The translations under genes were made by a program, and so were the position numbers. DNA of 64,000 bases, from contig VZQC01001071.1 in assembly GCA_009823505.1 (NCBI GenBank), positions 767,092-831,091 of the forward strand, written 5' to 3'. The stretch comes from Rhizomys pruinosus. Taxonomy: Eukaryota; Chordata; Mammalia; Rodentia; Spalacidae. Positions 46,195 through 57,630 of this stretch are shown piece by piece (within the stretch, counting starts at the first letter, position 1; each line of letters starts with the position of its first letter). The notes under the pieces were generated by a model, which saw only the letters and a list, made by a program, of their open reading frames with translations, was not told the origin of the DNA and did no database searches.

Positions 46195-46415
46195 TAATAT
46201 TTTTAAAATTATTATTTTATGTATATGAGTGTTTTCCCTGCCTTAAAGTGCACTCATGTCATGAAATGCGCATGGAAGCCAGAAGAGGGTGTCAAATCCC
46301 CAGGCACTGAAGTTAGGAAAGTTTATTAGCCACTACATGGGTGCTGGGAGCTGAACCCAGGTCCCCTGCAAGAGTAGCCAGTGCTTTTATCTGCTGAGCC
46401 ATCCCTCCAGCCCCA
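46195..46415 (-). mobile_element. B3/B2-like SINE (minus)
   Basis: Antisense, with a TTATTTTATGTATATGAGTG tail side. It ends ATCTGCTGAGCCATCCCTCCAGCCCC, the complement of the head. Confidence 0.82.
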
Positions 46416-46539
46416 TAAATTAAATATTCTTTTTGAATAACTCCCAGTCCTTAATTTCTATTATTTCTACAAGTTTAGTAAATACCTCTCTAAGAAAATG
46501 TTAATATCCATAGATAAAATCTTTAAAGATATCAAGTAC

Positions 46540-46695
46540 TAGCTGGGCCTGGTGGCACTCACCAATGACTCCAACCCTCACTTGGAGGCAGAGACAAAGG
46601 GGGTGTCTCTGTGAGATGGAGGGCAGCCTGGTCTACATAGCAAGTTCTAAGGCAGCTGGGGCTACAGGGAGACCTTGTCACAAAAAGACCAAAAA
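46540..46695 (+). mobile_element. B1 SINE, diverged
   Basis: It starts AGCTGGGCCTGGTGGCAC and ends CACAAAAAGACCAAAAAAC. Several internal indels are present. Confidence 0.8.
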
Positions 46696-46817
46696 ACAAA
46701 CAAATGAAAACAACAAGTGCTGGTATTCTTGGCTTTTGGTAGAAAGGAAACAAAGTTTTGTTTTTTTTTTTTATGTCACTTTAAGTAATATATTTAAAAT
46801 CTAAATTAAGGGCTGAT

Positions 46818-46955
46818 TTTTGTTTTTGGTCTTTTTGAGACGGGGTCTCCCTTTAGTCCCAGATGACATGGAGCTTGCTCTGTAGACCAGATTGGCCTTG
46901 AACTCACAGAGATTCCCCTGCCTCTGCCTCCCATGTGCTGGGATTCCAGGGATTA
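46818..46955 (-). mobile_element. B1 SINE (minus)
   Basis: Antisense B1 that breaks off at GGGATTCCAGGGATTATATAC. A TA-rich stretch and another antisense B1 follow. Confidence 0.85.
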
Positions 46956-46959
46956 TATA

Positions 46960-47039
46960 CTTATAACTATATTATACTGTATGATATATATATATAGTAT
47001 TATAAATATACTATATAGATATAGATATAGATATACAAT
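46960..47039. repeat. TA/GATATA-rich stretch
   Basis: Imperfect TA and TAGATA repeats fill the gap between the two antisense B1 copies and form the tail of the right-hand one. Confidence 0.8.
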
Positions 47040-47190
47040 TTTTTTGGTCTTTTTGAGACAGGGTCTCCCTGTAGTGCCAGCTGTCCTGGAACTCACTCTG
47101 TAGACCAGGCTGGCCTTGAACTCACAAAGATCCGCCTGCCTCTGCCTCCCAAGTGCTAGAATTAAAGGCATGCACCACCACGCCCTGCTA
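47040..47190 (-). mobile_element. B1 SINE (minus)
   Basis: Full antisense B1 ending CATGCACCACCACGCCCTGC. Confidence 0.93.
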
Positions 47191-47194
47191 AGGG

Positions 47195-48260
47195 ATGATA
47201 TTTTTTAAAGCCCATTAAATCACTAGAAATAATCTCAGAGCATATTTTTGTACAGCCTTAGATTTTGCAGAACGTGAGGAAAGGTAGGCCTGTGGTGACA
47301 ATGCAGCACATCTTGGGACACAAAGCACAAAACAGAGGCATTTGAATGCTTTATTAGATTCAACAGCATTTGTTGCTTCTGTGTGCTCAAAGCACCTAAT
47401 GCTTTTAGGAGCTGGAAAGATGGCTTCCCACATGCATGGAAGGTGTGTGTCAATTCTAGTCTCTGTCTTTTAAGTGTGTCTTCATATTTTCAATGCACAA
47501 AAGCTTATCAATTAATAATTAAAAGGCAAATCCTAGAAAATAAAAAAGAACAGAGCCACAAAATCTTCCAACAGATAATTCACAAAAGATGCAATTCAAA
47601 CATCAACAAATGCATAAATCAGTCTATAACATGGCTCATGGTAGAAGTAGGAAATAAAGTCATAATGAGATGACTTAAAACTCATTAGCTGGACAAAAGT
47701 TAATAGAGTGAAACATCCCCTTCTGGTAATGTTTCAGAAACATAAGTGCCAGGCAGGAGTGGGCATGCTAATTCATTTTGGAAAGCCATCTGTCAATGCC
47801 AAAGTCAAAGCCTTGGACTTGATGGCTCCATTTATTTCTCATCTCATCTATAGAAACACACAGAACCTTTACATAAAAATTCATATGTGGAAGGTAAGCA
47901 CCTGAGTGGCAACTAAATAGGAAAACTGAAAAAGAAAAGAATTGTTATTTTCATGTCTTAGAATATCTTAATGCTACATTCAGCCAATATGGTAGAACAG
48001 ACTATAATTCCAGTATTCTTGAGTCTGAATCCAGACTAGGAAGACCTTGCTAAAAGAAGTAGCAAATGCTATATATCTAAATAAGAACATGTTTGGAAAG
48101 GGCTCTCTTACTATGGACTAGTTGCAAAAATGGAATGATGTATCCTCAGCTACTAAAACAAAGTACTAGCCTCAAATATTTTGTAATAGTAATGAAAAAC
48201 TAATATACAATATAATGCAAAACTAAACAGGAATAACAACCAAAAAAAATCAAATACTAC
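47195..48260. other. No recognisable feature
   Basis: About 1.1 kb of single-copy-looking sequence. Open frames up to 96 codons (47383-47673) show no domain. Confidence 0.5.
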
Positions 48261-48261
48261 A

Positions 48262-48417
48262 GGGCTGCTGAGAGGGCTCAGTAGATAAAAACAGTTGTCC
48301 TCAAGTGTGAAGACCTGAGTTTTATTACCAGAGTTACAGGGAGGAAGGAAAGAACAGCACACATACTACATGGAAATGAGTTTGAGCTTGTGAGTGCACA
48401 CACATGCACACACGCAG

Positions 48418-48465
<48 letters not shown>

Positions 48466-48466
48466 G
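48262..48466 (+). mobile_element. Old B2/B4-like SINE ending in (AAAT)n
   Basis: It has a GGGCTGCTGAGAGGGCTCAGTAGATAAA head and a diverged body with CACACACATGCACACACGC. A pure (TAAA)n run of about 12 units at 48418-48464 follows. Confidence 0.65.
48418..48464. repeat. (AAAT)n microsatellite
   Basis: About 11-12 perfect tetramers, the expanded tail of the SINE to its left. Confidence 0.95.
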
Positions 48467-48717
48467 CTACTGAAATAAAACTACTGCAAAAGGAAGAGCT
48501 TAGAGATAGGTTGGGAAAGGTATGATTGATTTTATTTTTTAGCTTGCCATATTCATCAGAGATACTGGTCTATAGTATTCTTTTTTGTTATGTCCTTATG
48601 TGGTTTTGGTATCTAAGAAATGCTGGACTCAGAATGAGCTTAGTAAAGTTCCTTTCTTTTCCATAGTTTGAGAAGCCTTGGTGTTCTTTATTTTTTGTCT
48701 TTGTTATTTTTTTCTCA

Positions 48718-49950
48718 AAGCTAAATTTTATTGCTTTGTGAATTTCATACAAAATTTCCAATCAAGTCTAGACCCATTTCCCCTTCCTAGCACCCCCCCA
48801 CTCCACCAGAGCTCGTGCATTCTGCCAAACATGTTTTTCATCTTTTTCTCAGTCTCTTTTAAAATTTTCGATGCAGAAGTTTACTGTTTTCAGTAGAAGT
48901 TCACAGTTTCAGTCAGTTCTTTGACCCAGTATTTTTTGTTGTCGTTGTCGTTCCTTCCAATCCGCATCACTCCAAAATATGCACATATGCATGCCACATA
49001 TATCTTTTAGCATCTTCAGCTTATGATTTTTTTATTAGGCTGAAAGATGTCATGTTTGAAGGCTCCTCCTTGTCAAGCCCAAACAACCATCAGTTCTGCC
49101 CTTGTGCTCCACACTGGGGTTTTCCCTTCCCATGGTCACCAAATGAAGTCCAGTAAGCACCATGTCCTGTCTTGATCCTCCTGTACTGGTCTCCATGATA
49201 CAGCCTGGGTAGTCCAACAATGGCAATCAATACTCTGAAGAGGTTGAAACTCCAGTAGTAGTTCAGTCCACAAGCTGTGTGTCTCAGCAGTCCTCTCAGA
49301 TTCTTGGAGAGACATGAGTCTTCAGTCCATATTGAAAGGTGGAAAAGCTGTGTCTCATATCTTTGAAGGATGGCAAAAGCAGTGGCAGCCTCTTTGTAGT
49401 TGCACTTGCCAGTAAGACAGGCAAAACAACTGTGCTCTTTTTTTTTTTTTTTGGTTTAGTTTTTATATTTTTACTAAGATATCAAGTTTTCTACCTGAAG
49501 TACAATTTCTCAGGTCTTACTAATTATTTATTTCTGGTTATACTTTCTTTTTGGACACTTAAGGCCATACTGTTAGCCCAGATTAATCAAGATTTTTGTT
49601 TCTCAAGGTCAATTGAGGATCTGGTCTTCAGGGGTCACTTGCATTTTCTTTTCTGGGGGAGGGAGCCCCTGGCTCCTTTTGCTTTTCACTTACCAGTTCC
49701 ATCCTCTCGAGGACAAAGTCAGGTCTTACTAGACCAGGCTTCCCTTTTTGAAGCATGAGCAGACTTTCCTCTCTATAGACTGGATACTGGCTGAAGCCCC
49801 ATTAGTGGAACTCCAAGACCTCCCTGCACAGGAAGACTTGTGATGCACATTTGCAGGACATTTCAAGAGATGTCCCCATGCATAGTCCCCTGAGACTTGG
49901 TTGACCTCTGAGGGCAAGGAGTGAAGTTATCCCTTAAGTCCCTTGAAGAC
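48718..49950 (-). mobile_element. L1 3' UTR (long form), antisense, 5' truncated
   Basis: This is the reverse complement of the 20.4-21.5 kb 3' UTR in the same order. The poly-A end is at the left (AAATTTTATTGCTTTGTG). The right edge corresponds to the block just after GCCCTCAGAGGTCAA. It contains no ORF2 sequence. Confidence 0.88.
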
Positions 49951-50003
49951 TGATATTTTTATTAATAAAATACTGCATTTTATTTTCTTACTGAAATAGA
50001 CAT

Positions 50004-50418
50004 AAGGGGCTGAGAAGATATCTGCATTGGTAAAGTGTCTGCCATGGAAACACTGAGAACCTGAGTTCATTGAGAAACTCCCAGCATTCATGTTAAAAAC
50101 GTAGGCATAGTCCTGACAGGCAGAGGGCCAGAGACAGGCAGATCCCTGGAGCTTATCTGCTGATCATCTAGCGAAGCCAGTGAGCTCCAGGTCCAGTGAG
50201 AGACCTTGTCTAGAAAGCTGTGATGAAGAGTGATAGAGGAAGACATCTGGTGCCAACATCTGGTCTCCACATGCATGAAGCTACCCTTGCATGCTCACCT
50301 ACACACATAAGCACACAGACAGACAAACACACAGACACACAGACATGTACACACACATACACAACACATGCACAAACATGTATACACCCTCCACAGAGAC
50401 ACAAAAATAAAATAAAGC
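50004..50418 (+). mobile_element. B4-like (ID/B1 composite) SINE
   Basis: A GGGGCTGAGAAGATATCTGCATTGG head is followed by B1-like text (GACAGGCAGAGGGCCAGAGACAGGCAGATCC). It ends in CTCCACATGCATG and CA-rich tail sequence (50300-50360) with ACAAAAATAAAATAAAGC. Confidence 0.7.
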
Positions 50419-50424
50419 ATATTT

Positions 50425-51215
50425 GAATTATTTTTAACATCTTAAAATGTAAAATTGACTTTTTAGAAAGTTCACTTGATGACAAGGTAAAAGGTCAGTT
50501 TAGTGTTGCAAAGTCTCAAGATGGTGTAAGGCTCTCCTATGGTAAGCATAGTGGCTTATGTTGCCACCAATTATTAAATTGTACCAGGGCATGGCAGATT
50601 TTACAGGTGGACCTATGACCACTATAAAATATACCTATAAGCAAACAGGAAAGAAAGCTGTTACATCATCTCTAGCCAAATACAGTCTGTGGACTCCTCA
50701 GTAAGGAAGAGAGTTTGATACCTTCAGGGGAATAAAATGCAGAAGGCAGAGGAAAGATTAATGAAGCAAGTTCATGGAGGTAAATCAAGAGATAATTGCA
50801 TTGGATCAGACTATCCTCTTGGAAAGAGCTTCTGAAGGGAAATGGACAGTTCTTTAGTAATAGAAGTGAAGAGGATGAAACCTCTTTAATCTTTATCCTG
50901 CAACAATAACAGAAATTGTCAGTCTGCATTTTTTGATACATGCTGATCTCAGAGATGGGAAAAACCTCATTTGATCTACGAACAACCATATGAGGCTGGC
51001 CCCAGGATTATCTTCATTTTAAGGATGAAGTGACGAAGGGACAAGGGAGTTTATAACTTTAGATTCTTATAGCTAAGCAGTCTTAATATAGGCTTCACTA
51101 TAATTTTTTTGTGTTGATGCTTAAACCTGGGCCACACATTTGCTAAGCAACTTCTCTGCTACTGAGCTATCTCAGAAACCTTTTTATACTTTTCTTTTCT
51201 GTCTAGATCTCACCA
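50425..51215. other. No recognisable feature
   Basis: About 800 bases with nothing supportable. Confidence 0.5.
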
Positions 51216-51219
51216 ATTC

Positions 51220-51335
51220 ACTGTTTTTTTTTTTTTTTTGGTCTTTTCAAGACAGGGTCTCCCTGTAGTCCCAGCTGTCCTGGAACTCAGTCTGTAGACC
51301 AGGCTGACCTTGAACTCACAAAGATCCACCTGCAC
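51220..51335 (-). mobile_element. B1 SINE (minus), truncated
   Basis: Antisense B1 with a T16 run (its A tail). It stops at AAAGATCCACCTGC, leaving out the B1 5' third. Confidence 0.88.
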
Positions 51336-51374
51336 TCAGTTTAATCATGAACTCATTCTGAGACACAGAATAAG

Positions 51375-51495
51375 TTCATGATAGTCTTAATACACCCTCT
51401 TCTGACTTGTGTGCTCATTGTACACATGTTAGGCATATAAATACATGCAGGAAAAACCTTCATACACATAAAATTATAATAAATAAAATATTTTA
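51375..51495 (+). mobile_element. B2 SINE 3' fragment
   Basis: It has TACACCCTCTTCTGACTTGTG and ATACATGCAG...CATACACATAAAATTATAATAAATAAA, the end of a B2. Confidence 0.7.
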
Positions 51496-51593
51496 AATGG
51501 GCATTTCAATTTCATATGTTCCTATCTGATTTCTGTATCTTTTAGCTACCACTACAGTGTCCAATTCTTACTCTTAAAAGAAGCTCTGGCAGG

Positions 51594-51760
51594 GTATGGT
51601 GGCACACACATTTAATCCTAGCACTCAGGAGGCAGAGGCAGAGGCAGAGGCAGAGGCAAGCAGATCTTTGTGAGTTCAAGGCCAGCCTGGTGTACAGAGT
51701 GAGTTCCAGGACAGCTGGGGCTACAGGGAGACCCTGTCTGGAAAAGACAACAACAGCAAA
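51594..51760 (+). mobile_element. B1 SINE with hexamer expansion
   Basis: Full B1 whose GAGGCAGAGGCAG block is expanded to five GGCAGA units (51631-51660). Confidence 0.93.
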
Positions 51761-52510
51761 AAAGCTCTGTCCCTCTACAGTTTAGCAAAGTATTTTGCAC
51801 ACAACACATATATGCTAAATGAATACAGAACATAGAAAGAATGAATCTACCAAAAAAATCCTGAAGACGCAAATGTGATGATCAAAAGACAATAAATCAA
51901 AATGCTTTAAGAACATAAAAATCAATAGATAATTTTCCTAAATTCTAAAGAACAGGCATTTCCGTCACGTGGAAAATGTGTCTTTCAATTGCTGTCTTCG
52001 GGCTAAATGTACCCATAAGTTTGTAGATTAGTTGGCTAGTAGAGTATTTCCTTTTGTGATTTCATAATATATAGTTCTGTTGAAGGTCAGAACTCCAAAT
52101 GTAGCAGCAGTTCTAAATATGTTATCATAAAATCCCATTCAAGCCATTCTTTACGAATGGTAAATGATGTCAACCTTAGTCTTATAAATGCTTGGAAAGT
52201 GCACTTGAGATCAAAGAGAGATAATGGTGAAGGCAGAGCTTTCAGGGGAAGGCTCTCAGAACAGAGATGGGATTAAGAGCAGTGTTCCGCCTTCCACTGA
52301 GTGCACAGACGGTCTAGAAACCATCTTTTAAAGTACTGATTGTGGGTAGTATAAATGCAAGTTTCAAAGTTAGATATAAGCCTATACCAACAACTATACT
52401 CCATTAGTTTTAGGGGGAAGAAATGAATTCTTAAGCTACACATGCAGGATAGAGGGCTATTTTCAAAGTGCATTTATATACTTACATAAAAATGGTATTA
52501 TGTAACCCAC
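51760..52510. other. No recognisable feature
   Basis: About 750 bases, with no repeat or gene seen. Confidence 0.5.
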
Positions 52511-52512
52511 TA

Positions 52513-52545
52513 TAATATATATATATATATATATAAATATATATG
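52513..52545. repeat. (AT)n microsatellite
   Basis: About 13 AT units, slightly interrupted on the right. Confidence 0.9.
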
Positions 52546-52715
52546 GGGCAAAGCTTAAAAAGGTCAAAATGAGGATGGCTGATACCATGAGCATATAAAA
52601 TATTCTAGGTTATTATTTTTATTATTTGTAGACTTTGTAGTTTATGGGAAAATGTGTGCAATATGTCATATACTCCTGAAGGAAAAAATGTTGAAGATTT
52701 AAAAATAAGAATGAG

Positions 52716-53090
52716 TGTATTAGTTACTTCTCTGTTACTGCAATAAAACACCATGACTAAGGCAAGTTCAAGAAGGAAGGGTTTATTAGAGCTCATGGGT
52801 CCAGAAGGATAGGAGTCCATCATGTCATGGAAGCATGGGGCTGGGGCAGCAGGGAGTGGAAAGCTGAGCACTCTCATCTTCGATCATTCCCAGGAAGCAG
52901 AAAGAAGTAAGCTGGAAATGGGGTGAGGCTATGAACTCTCAAAGCCCACTTCCACAGTGACATGTGTCTCCACTAGGTAGGCTATACCTTCCAAATGTTC
53001 CATGACCTTCCTCAAGTAAAACTGGGGACCAAATGTTCAAATGCTTGGAGCTTATTGGGGACATTTTTCATTCAAACTACTGAAATTATC
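52716..53090 (-). mobile_element. LTR-like fragment related to the 42.8-kb family
   Basis: It has a TTAGTTACTTCTCTGTTACTGC edge with AAAACACCATGACTAAGGC and AAGGGTTTATTAGAGCTC, a layout shared with the LTRs at 42839 and 44397. The right part (CATTTTTCATTCAAACTAC) is diverged. Confidence 0.5.
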
Positions 53091-53171
53091 CAAGTAACAA
53101 CGACAAAATTAGTTGTGTCTATGGATTACAAAAGAAAAATAATAGCACTCTTCTCAAATAAAACAGATAAA

Positions 53172-53330
53172 ATGGGCCTTTAATCCTAGCACTTGGCAGG
53201 CAGAGGCAGGCAAATCTCTGTGAGTTCAAGGGCAGCCTGGTGTACACAATGATTTCTAGGCCAGCCAGGCCTAAATGGGATACCCTGTCTCAAAAAGACC
53301 AAAAAATAACAGTAACAAAAAAAAAAGAGA
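53172..53330 (+). mobile_element. B1 SINE, 5' truncated
   Basis: It begins at GGGCCTTTAATCCTAGCACTTGG, so the first roughly 20 bases are missing. It ends CTCAAAAAGACCAAAAAAT. Confidence 0.9.
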
Positions 53331-53628
53331 TAAAATGTCCCTAAGGTAAATAAAGAAGCCAATTAATGCCATGCCTATTTTATACAAGTGTCTAAACACA
53401 ATTTTTTTAAAGAAAAAACTTCCAAGATCTGTGATAGAATAACTCTGAGACTTAATTTTAAATCAACAACATCAAGCAAACCAGATTAAGTCCATTCGGA
53501 GTAAGGTTTCTGAATTTTTATAAACATTTGGAAATAAACCTCCAGAGCTGGACCTGCTGTATTTCTCCAATTGGGAACTACTGGAAAAGAGTGGCCAGTT
53601 GATATTTAAATGATCTAAATAAGATCAG
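53331..53628. other. No recognisable feature
   Basis: About 300 bases, with nothing seen. Confidence 0.5.
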
Positions 53629-53835
53629 GGATGTAGCTCAGTTGGTAGAGTGGTTGCCTGCCATGTATGCCTACCACGCAAGGTTTCTGGGTCTGATTTG
53701 CAACCCCACACCTGCAATCACAGCACTTGGGAATTGTGGCAGAAAGATGAAGAGTCCAAGATCATTCTCAACTACAAAGTGGGTTAGAAGTCAGCTTGGG
53801 ATACATAACACTTGTCTAAAGATGATGATGATAAA
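53629..53835 (+). mobile_element. B4-like SINE (ID head plus B1 body)
   Basis: The head AGGGATGTAGCTCAGTTGGTAGAGTGG is the tRNA-Ala-like ID sequence. It continues into CACACCTGCAATCACAGCACTTGGG (B1-like). It is not a functional tRNA: the B-box region is GGTTTCTGGGTCTGATTTGC and no cloverleaf closes. Confidence 0.85.
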
Positions 53836-53936
53836 TCAAGTCATTATTGACAACAACTGATTGTTGTTGCCAAATCTTATTAAACAGAGCATGGCAAATA
53901 TACTGTAAAATATATGAAAACTAGAAAAAATATATC

Positions 53937-54175
53937 TGGGATGGCCTAGCGGTTAAGAGCGACGACCGCTCTTGCAGAGGACCCGGGTTCGATCCCCAGC
54001 ACCCACATGGCGGCTGAGAACCGTCTGTGACTCCGGTTCCAGGAGAACTCCAGTTCCAGGGGAATCCGAGACCGTCTTCTGACCTCCGCGGCATCGCACG
54101 ACACGGGTGCGCAGACCTGCATGCAGACAATACATTCATACACATAAAAAATAAATAAATAAATAAATAAATAAA
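53937..54175 (+). mobile_element. B2 SINE with 14-bp target duplication
   Basis: Lacks the first roughly 10 bases of B2. Its high CpG retention (GCGGCATCGCACGACACGGG) suggests youth. AGAAAAAATATATC is duplicated at 53923-53936 and 54176-54189. Confidence 0.96.
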
Positions 54176-54414
54176 AGAAAAAATATATCATATATCGAAG
54201 AGTTTTGGTGTTTCTTCTTCAGTTAAAATGGATAACAGAAAATCTCTACAAAATTCCACACACCAAAGTACAATGTTTCAAACATTGACATTAATAGAAT
54301 TTTATTTATCCAAATTTAGAATGAGGAATAGTATCTCTTTTATAAATCCAATGTCTTTATTTTCTTGAAAGAGTAATACTTAACTTATATATGCTAATTT
54401 GTTTCACTTTATAT

Positions 54415-54625
54415 TTTATATTTATTTTATGTGTATTTGTGTATTGTCTACATGTAGGTAGGTACGGCTGTGTTGTGCACTTGCAGAGGTTAGAAAAGGT
54501 CATCGTCAGATCCTCTGGAACTATTTCAGATGGTTGTTAGCCACCATGTGGGTGCTGGGAATTGAACCCGGGTCTTCTGCAAGAGCAGGTGGTGCTCTTA
54601 AAGCCTGAGTCATCTCCCCAGCCCC
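54415..54625 (-). mobile_element. B3/B2-like SINE (minus)
   Basis: Antisense, with a TTTATTTTATGTGTATTTGTG tail side. The end GAGTCATCTCCCCAGCCCC is the complement of the head. Confidence 0.8.
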
Positions 54626-54629
54626 TAAG

Positions 54630-55175
54630 TTGTTTCTATAAGCCCATTAAAATAAAGTTCTTTTCATCTAAATGACTTACAATGTAATTCATGAACATAC
54701 CCTAGATACAATATTTATTATTCATACAATGAGAGCTAAAGACTTTTCTAAGTAACGGACATGCAAACATGCACACACATGGATAGCATACAGTAGTATC
54801 AGGTCAAAAAATCTAAGAGACAGAGAAACAATGGTTCAGATTCATGAACAGATGCTCTTTTTTCCCTAGATGAAACTCAAATTCTTAGTTTCTCTGAGAC
54901 TGAACTATACATGTAGAAATCATAAGGATCATGGTGCCTGACATAATAGAAATTATATCTTTATGTTCGTTGGTCCATTTATAAAATCACCAAGTGGACA
55001 CATCCACGATCAGGTACATCCACATGCATCCTGTGCAGTAGGTCAGAGAGAGATAGTTGGTTTAATCTGTACAAGGGGTTATACATTTCTACTTTACTAT
55101 TTTACACTGAGCCTCTTGAGGAACTTCATTAATTCTTATTTTTCTTCGCCATAATGTCTTGGCAACCCAAGTGTG
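54630..55175. other. No recognisable feature
   Basis: About 550 bases, with nothing seen. Confidence 0.5.
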
Positions 55176-55275
55176 CTAATCTGTCTATAGTTCCAGATGT
55201 TCAGGAGGCTGAGGCAGGAAGATATTTGAATTTACAAGTTCAAGGCTATCTAAGTGCTATATATAACATTTGGGA
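55176..55275 (+). mobile_element. Very old B1-like (proto-B1) SINE
   Basis: TATAGTTCCAGATGTTCAGGAGGCTGAGGCAGG and AGTTCAAGGCTATCTAAG follow the 7SL/B1 order but are highly diverged. Confidence 0.5.
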
Positions 55276-55439
55276 AGTGGGTAAGAAATCCCAACCCAGC
55301 TTAAGGAACTTTTGACAATTGGTGGCTGCTGGAAGGGGAATGGGATGGGGGGAAAGATAGTGTCTTTTTTTTCTTTTGTCATGCTCCGATTTTACTTACT
55401 TAGTTTTTTTTTTATTTTGTTTATTATTTTTTCTTTTTT

Positions 55440-55758
55440 TATTGATGCTTTGTGTATTTCATACATCATTTTCCAATTCAGTTCAGGCATATATCCCCTT
55501 CCCTTCCCCCCACCCCACCACTACCCATCCCAGATCATGCATTCTGCCATAAGTTTTCTGCATCTTTCTCTGCTTTTTTGTTTTGTTTTTTCATTTTTTT
55601 AACAATAAGTGATAATTTGTGAGTACAAGCATCCTTCATGTAAAACCAATTTGCAAGCAGTTGTGCCCAAACCCACACAGCTCATGGGTCCCACCATCCA
55701 GCAGGGGGGGCTTGTATGTTCAATCAAGTTGATCAAATGAGTGTCCAGTCTATATTGT
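55440..55758 (-). mobile_element. L1-like 3' tail closing the composite element
   Basis: The reverse complement reads GAGAAAGATGCAGAAAACTTATGG, CAGAATGCATGATCTGGG, a G-rich block and AAAGCATCAATAAAA. This is a second, complete L1 3'-end signature downstream of the one at 57600. Confidence 0.75.
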
Positions 55759-56125
55759 TGTAGTTTCACCATTCACCCCAATCGCAGCCCTTACATTCTA
55801 CCACGCCCCCTCTTCCGCAGATTGTTCCCTAGGCTTAGAAAAGGGGCACAGGTGGATGAGAGGCAAAACAGTCCACTCTCTCTGGAGCTGTTGACTTGGA
55901 CTCTGGTCAATTCTGGCTGTTTCCTTTCATGGGCTGACAGTTTGTCCAGGAATAACCTTTCGATCCTACTAATGAAGAACAAGCAATTAGATATATAGGT
56001 ATTTAAGCAGCACTAATAGTTATGGTAGGTTACTTTAGCATAGACACATGTTTGGATATGTTAATCCATGAATTACAATTTTCCCCCCTGTTAAATATGA
56101 CAGGGTCTTACTGTGGCTTATAACA
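55759..56125 (-). mobile_element. 367-bp LTR-like unit, copy 2
   Basis: It has the same TG...CA unit as 33308-33674, with two differences counted. It is preceded on the minus strand by purine-rich GGTTAGGAGA, which would suit a polypurine tract. It is followed directly by L1-tail sequence rather than by unrelated flank. Confidence 0.5.
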
Positions 56126-57630
56126 TCTCCTAACCTGTAGAGGATGTAAGCTTGTGGCATCAGCCATGGGTTATTTCTCCAAGGGGAGAGCCAATAGCCA
56201 ATTAGATTTGGGATATACAGGCACATGGCTGCCTCTGCTGCACAGTATTTCCAGGCAGGTGAGGTGTAGCTGGTGCTGACGGTGGAGTCTTGCTTGACTC
56301 AGGGAGACCCATATTTGCTTTATTGGTTTAGTGGCCTTTGGTAACACTCTCTGGCATTCCAGAGGCCATCTGTACACTTGCATGTGTGGTCTCAATACAT
56401 CCCTCCCATGTTAACGTCAGGTCTTCGGCAGCAGGGTCTTATTGCCTCTCCTCCTGTAGGTATCCCAACTTAGAGGCAAGGAGCCCTTACCTTTTGTGGG
56501 GCCTTGGATCCCCTGGCCAACATCCACCTGGTAGAACAATCCATTGCTGATGTCAGAGCTCCTGTATTAATATATTTTGCCTGAGTGCATAGCCCTAGGA
56601 CTTTAGTATTATATTTGGTTCTGAACAGAGAGTAATCCCTTCCACAGTTCCCATGTCTAGTAGTCAATTAAAGAAAGCAGTTTTACCGGTTTTATAAGAG
56701 ATTACCTCTACAATAGTTGTCTCCAATTTACAGTTGGGGAGCGACCTCATCATTGTCATATTTCTCCTTGTTCTATGGGTGGGAAGGCAAGGAAGTCTCT
56801 CATATCAGAACCTTTGTGGCACCTAGAAGGTAAGTTTCATTAGGACTCATTATAACTAGTTGTTACATGTAGGATCCACAGAGGGGTTCGATGTTTATGG
56901 CAATCTGAGGCTTTTCTTCCTTTGAATGTTCAGACGGGTCAGCCTTTCCGTTGCCACTTTTTGGTACATCCTACTCAATGCAAACCTGTATCTTTTCTTT
57001 CTCAGCCGTTAAGTTGGTGACGTTTTGTCCTGTTGGAACAAACAAATCTTTTCCCATAGTTAGTTTTAAGATTTGAATTGCAAGGGTTTGATGAAAAGGT
57101 TTCATGTCTTTCTGTATCCCCCCCCCTTTTTTTTTAGCGTATGAGTCTCCAGAAGATAGTTGTATTATACATGACTATAGGGTGGAGTCAAGGCATAGAT
57201 TTCATCAAATTCACCCATGTTGTTTTGGGTGACTATATATGATTAACTTGGGAAGCAAACTTAATTTTTACGTTAAATCATCTTAAAGAGAATGCTACAA
57301 GGTGATACTGTACAACAGAGAAATTATAGAGAACATTTGTATGTGTCAATCCCAAAGTTCTTGCTCTACAGATTTTATGTAAAGCAAATGTGGGCAACAG
57401 CGAATTATATCTCCATTTAATTCAGATGCATTACCATTTTTATCAGATTCTGTAAACCAATGTTGTTTAATATACACATGTTTACTTTTACTTTTACTAA
57501 GTCCTAAAACACCATGTGTCCTGTAGACAGTGTCTAGGCGAAACTGGGTACTTGCTGAGCTCACGTCAATTAAATATGCCTTAATCGAATATACACCCGT
57601 GTCCCTCTCCCACCCATCCCCCCTTTCCAA
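56126..57630 (-). other. Unidentified segment within the L1 3' region, with one 94-codon open frame
   Basis: The first roughly 55 bases (57630-57575) still look like L1 3' UTR (G-rich, then GGGTGTATATTCGATTAA). Beyond that the sequence is not L1-like. A frame open from 57630 to 57346 has a lysine/serine cluster (LSKSKSK) and ends SVEQELWD and stop. It contains no ATG, so it looks like an internal part of something larger. The rest (57345-56126) is broken by stops in all frames. Part of it recurs at 35167-36335 and 36507-37165. A retroviral origin is possible given the LTR-like unit that follows, but I cannot assign a protein family. Confidence 0.45.

Noticed and set aside
53629..53700. Possible tRNA-Ala gene
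   Set aside because: The head resembles tRNA-Ala, but the T-arm is mutated and B1-like sequence follows. It is an ID/B1 composite SINE.
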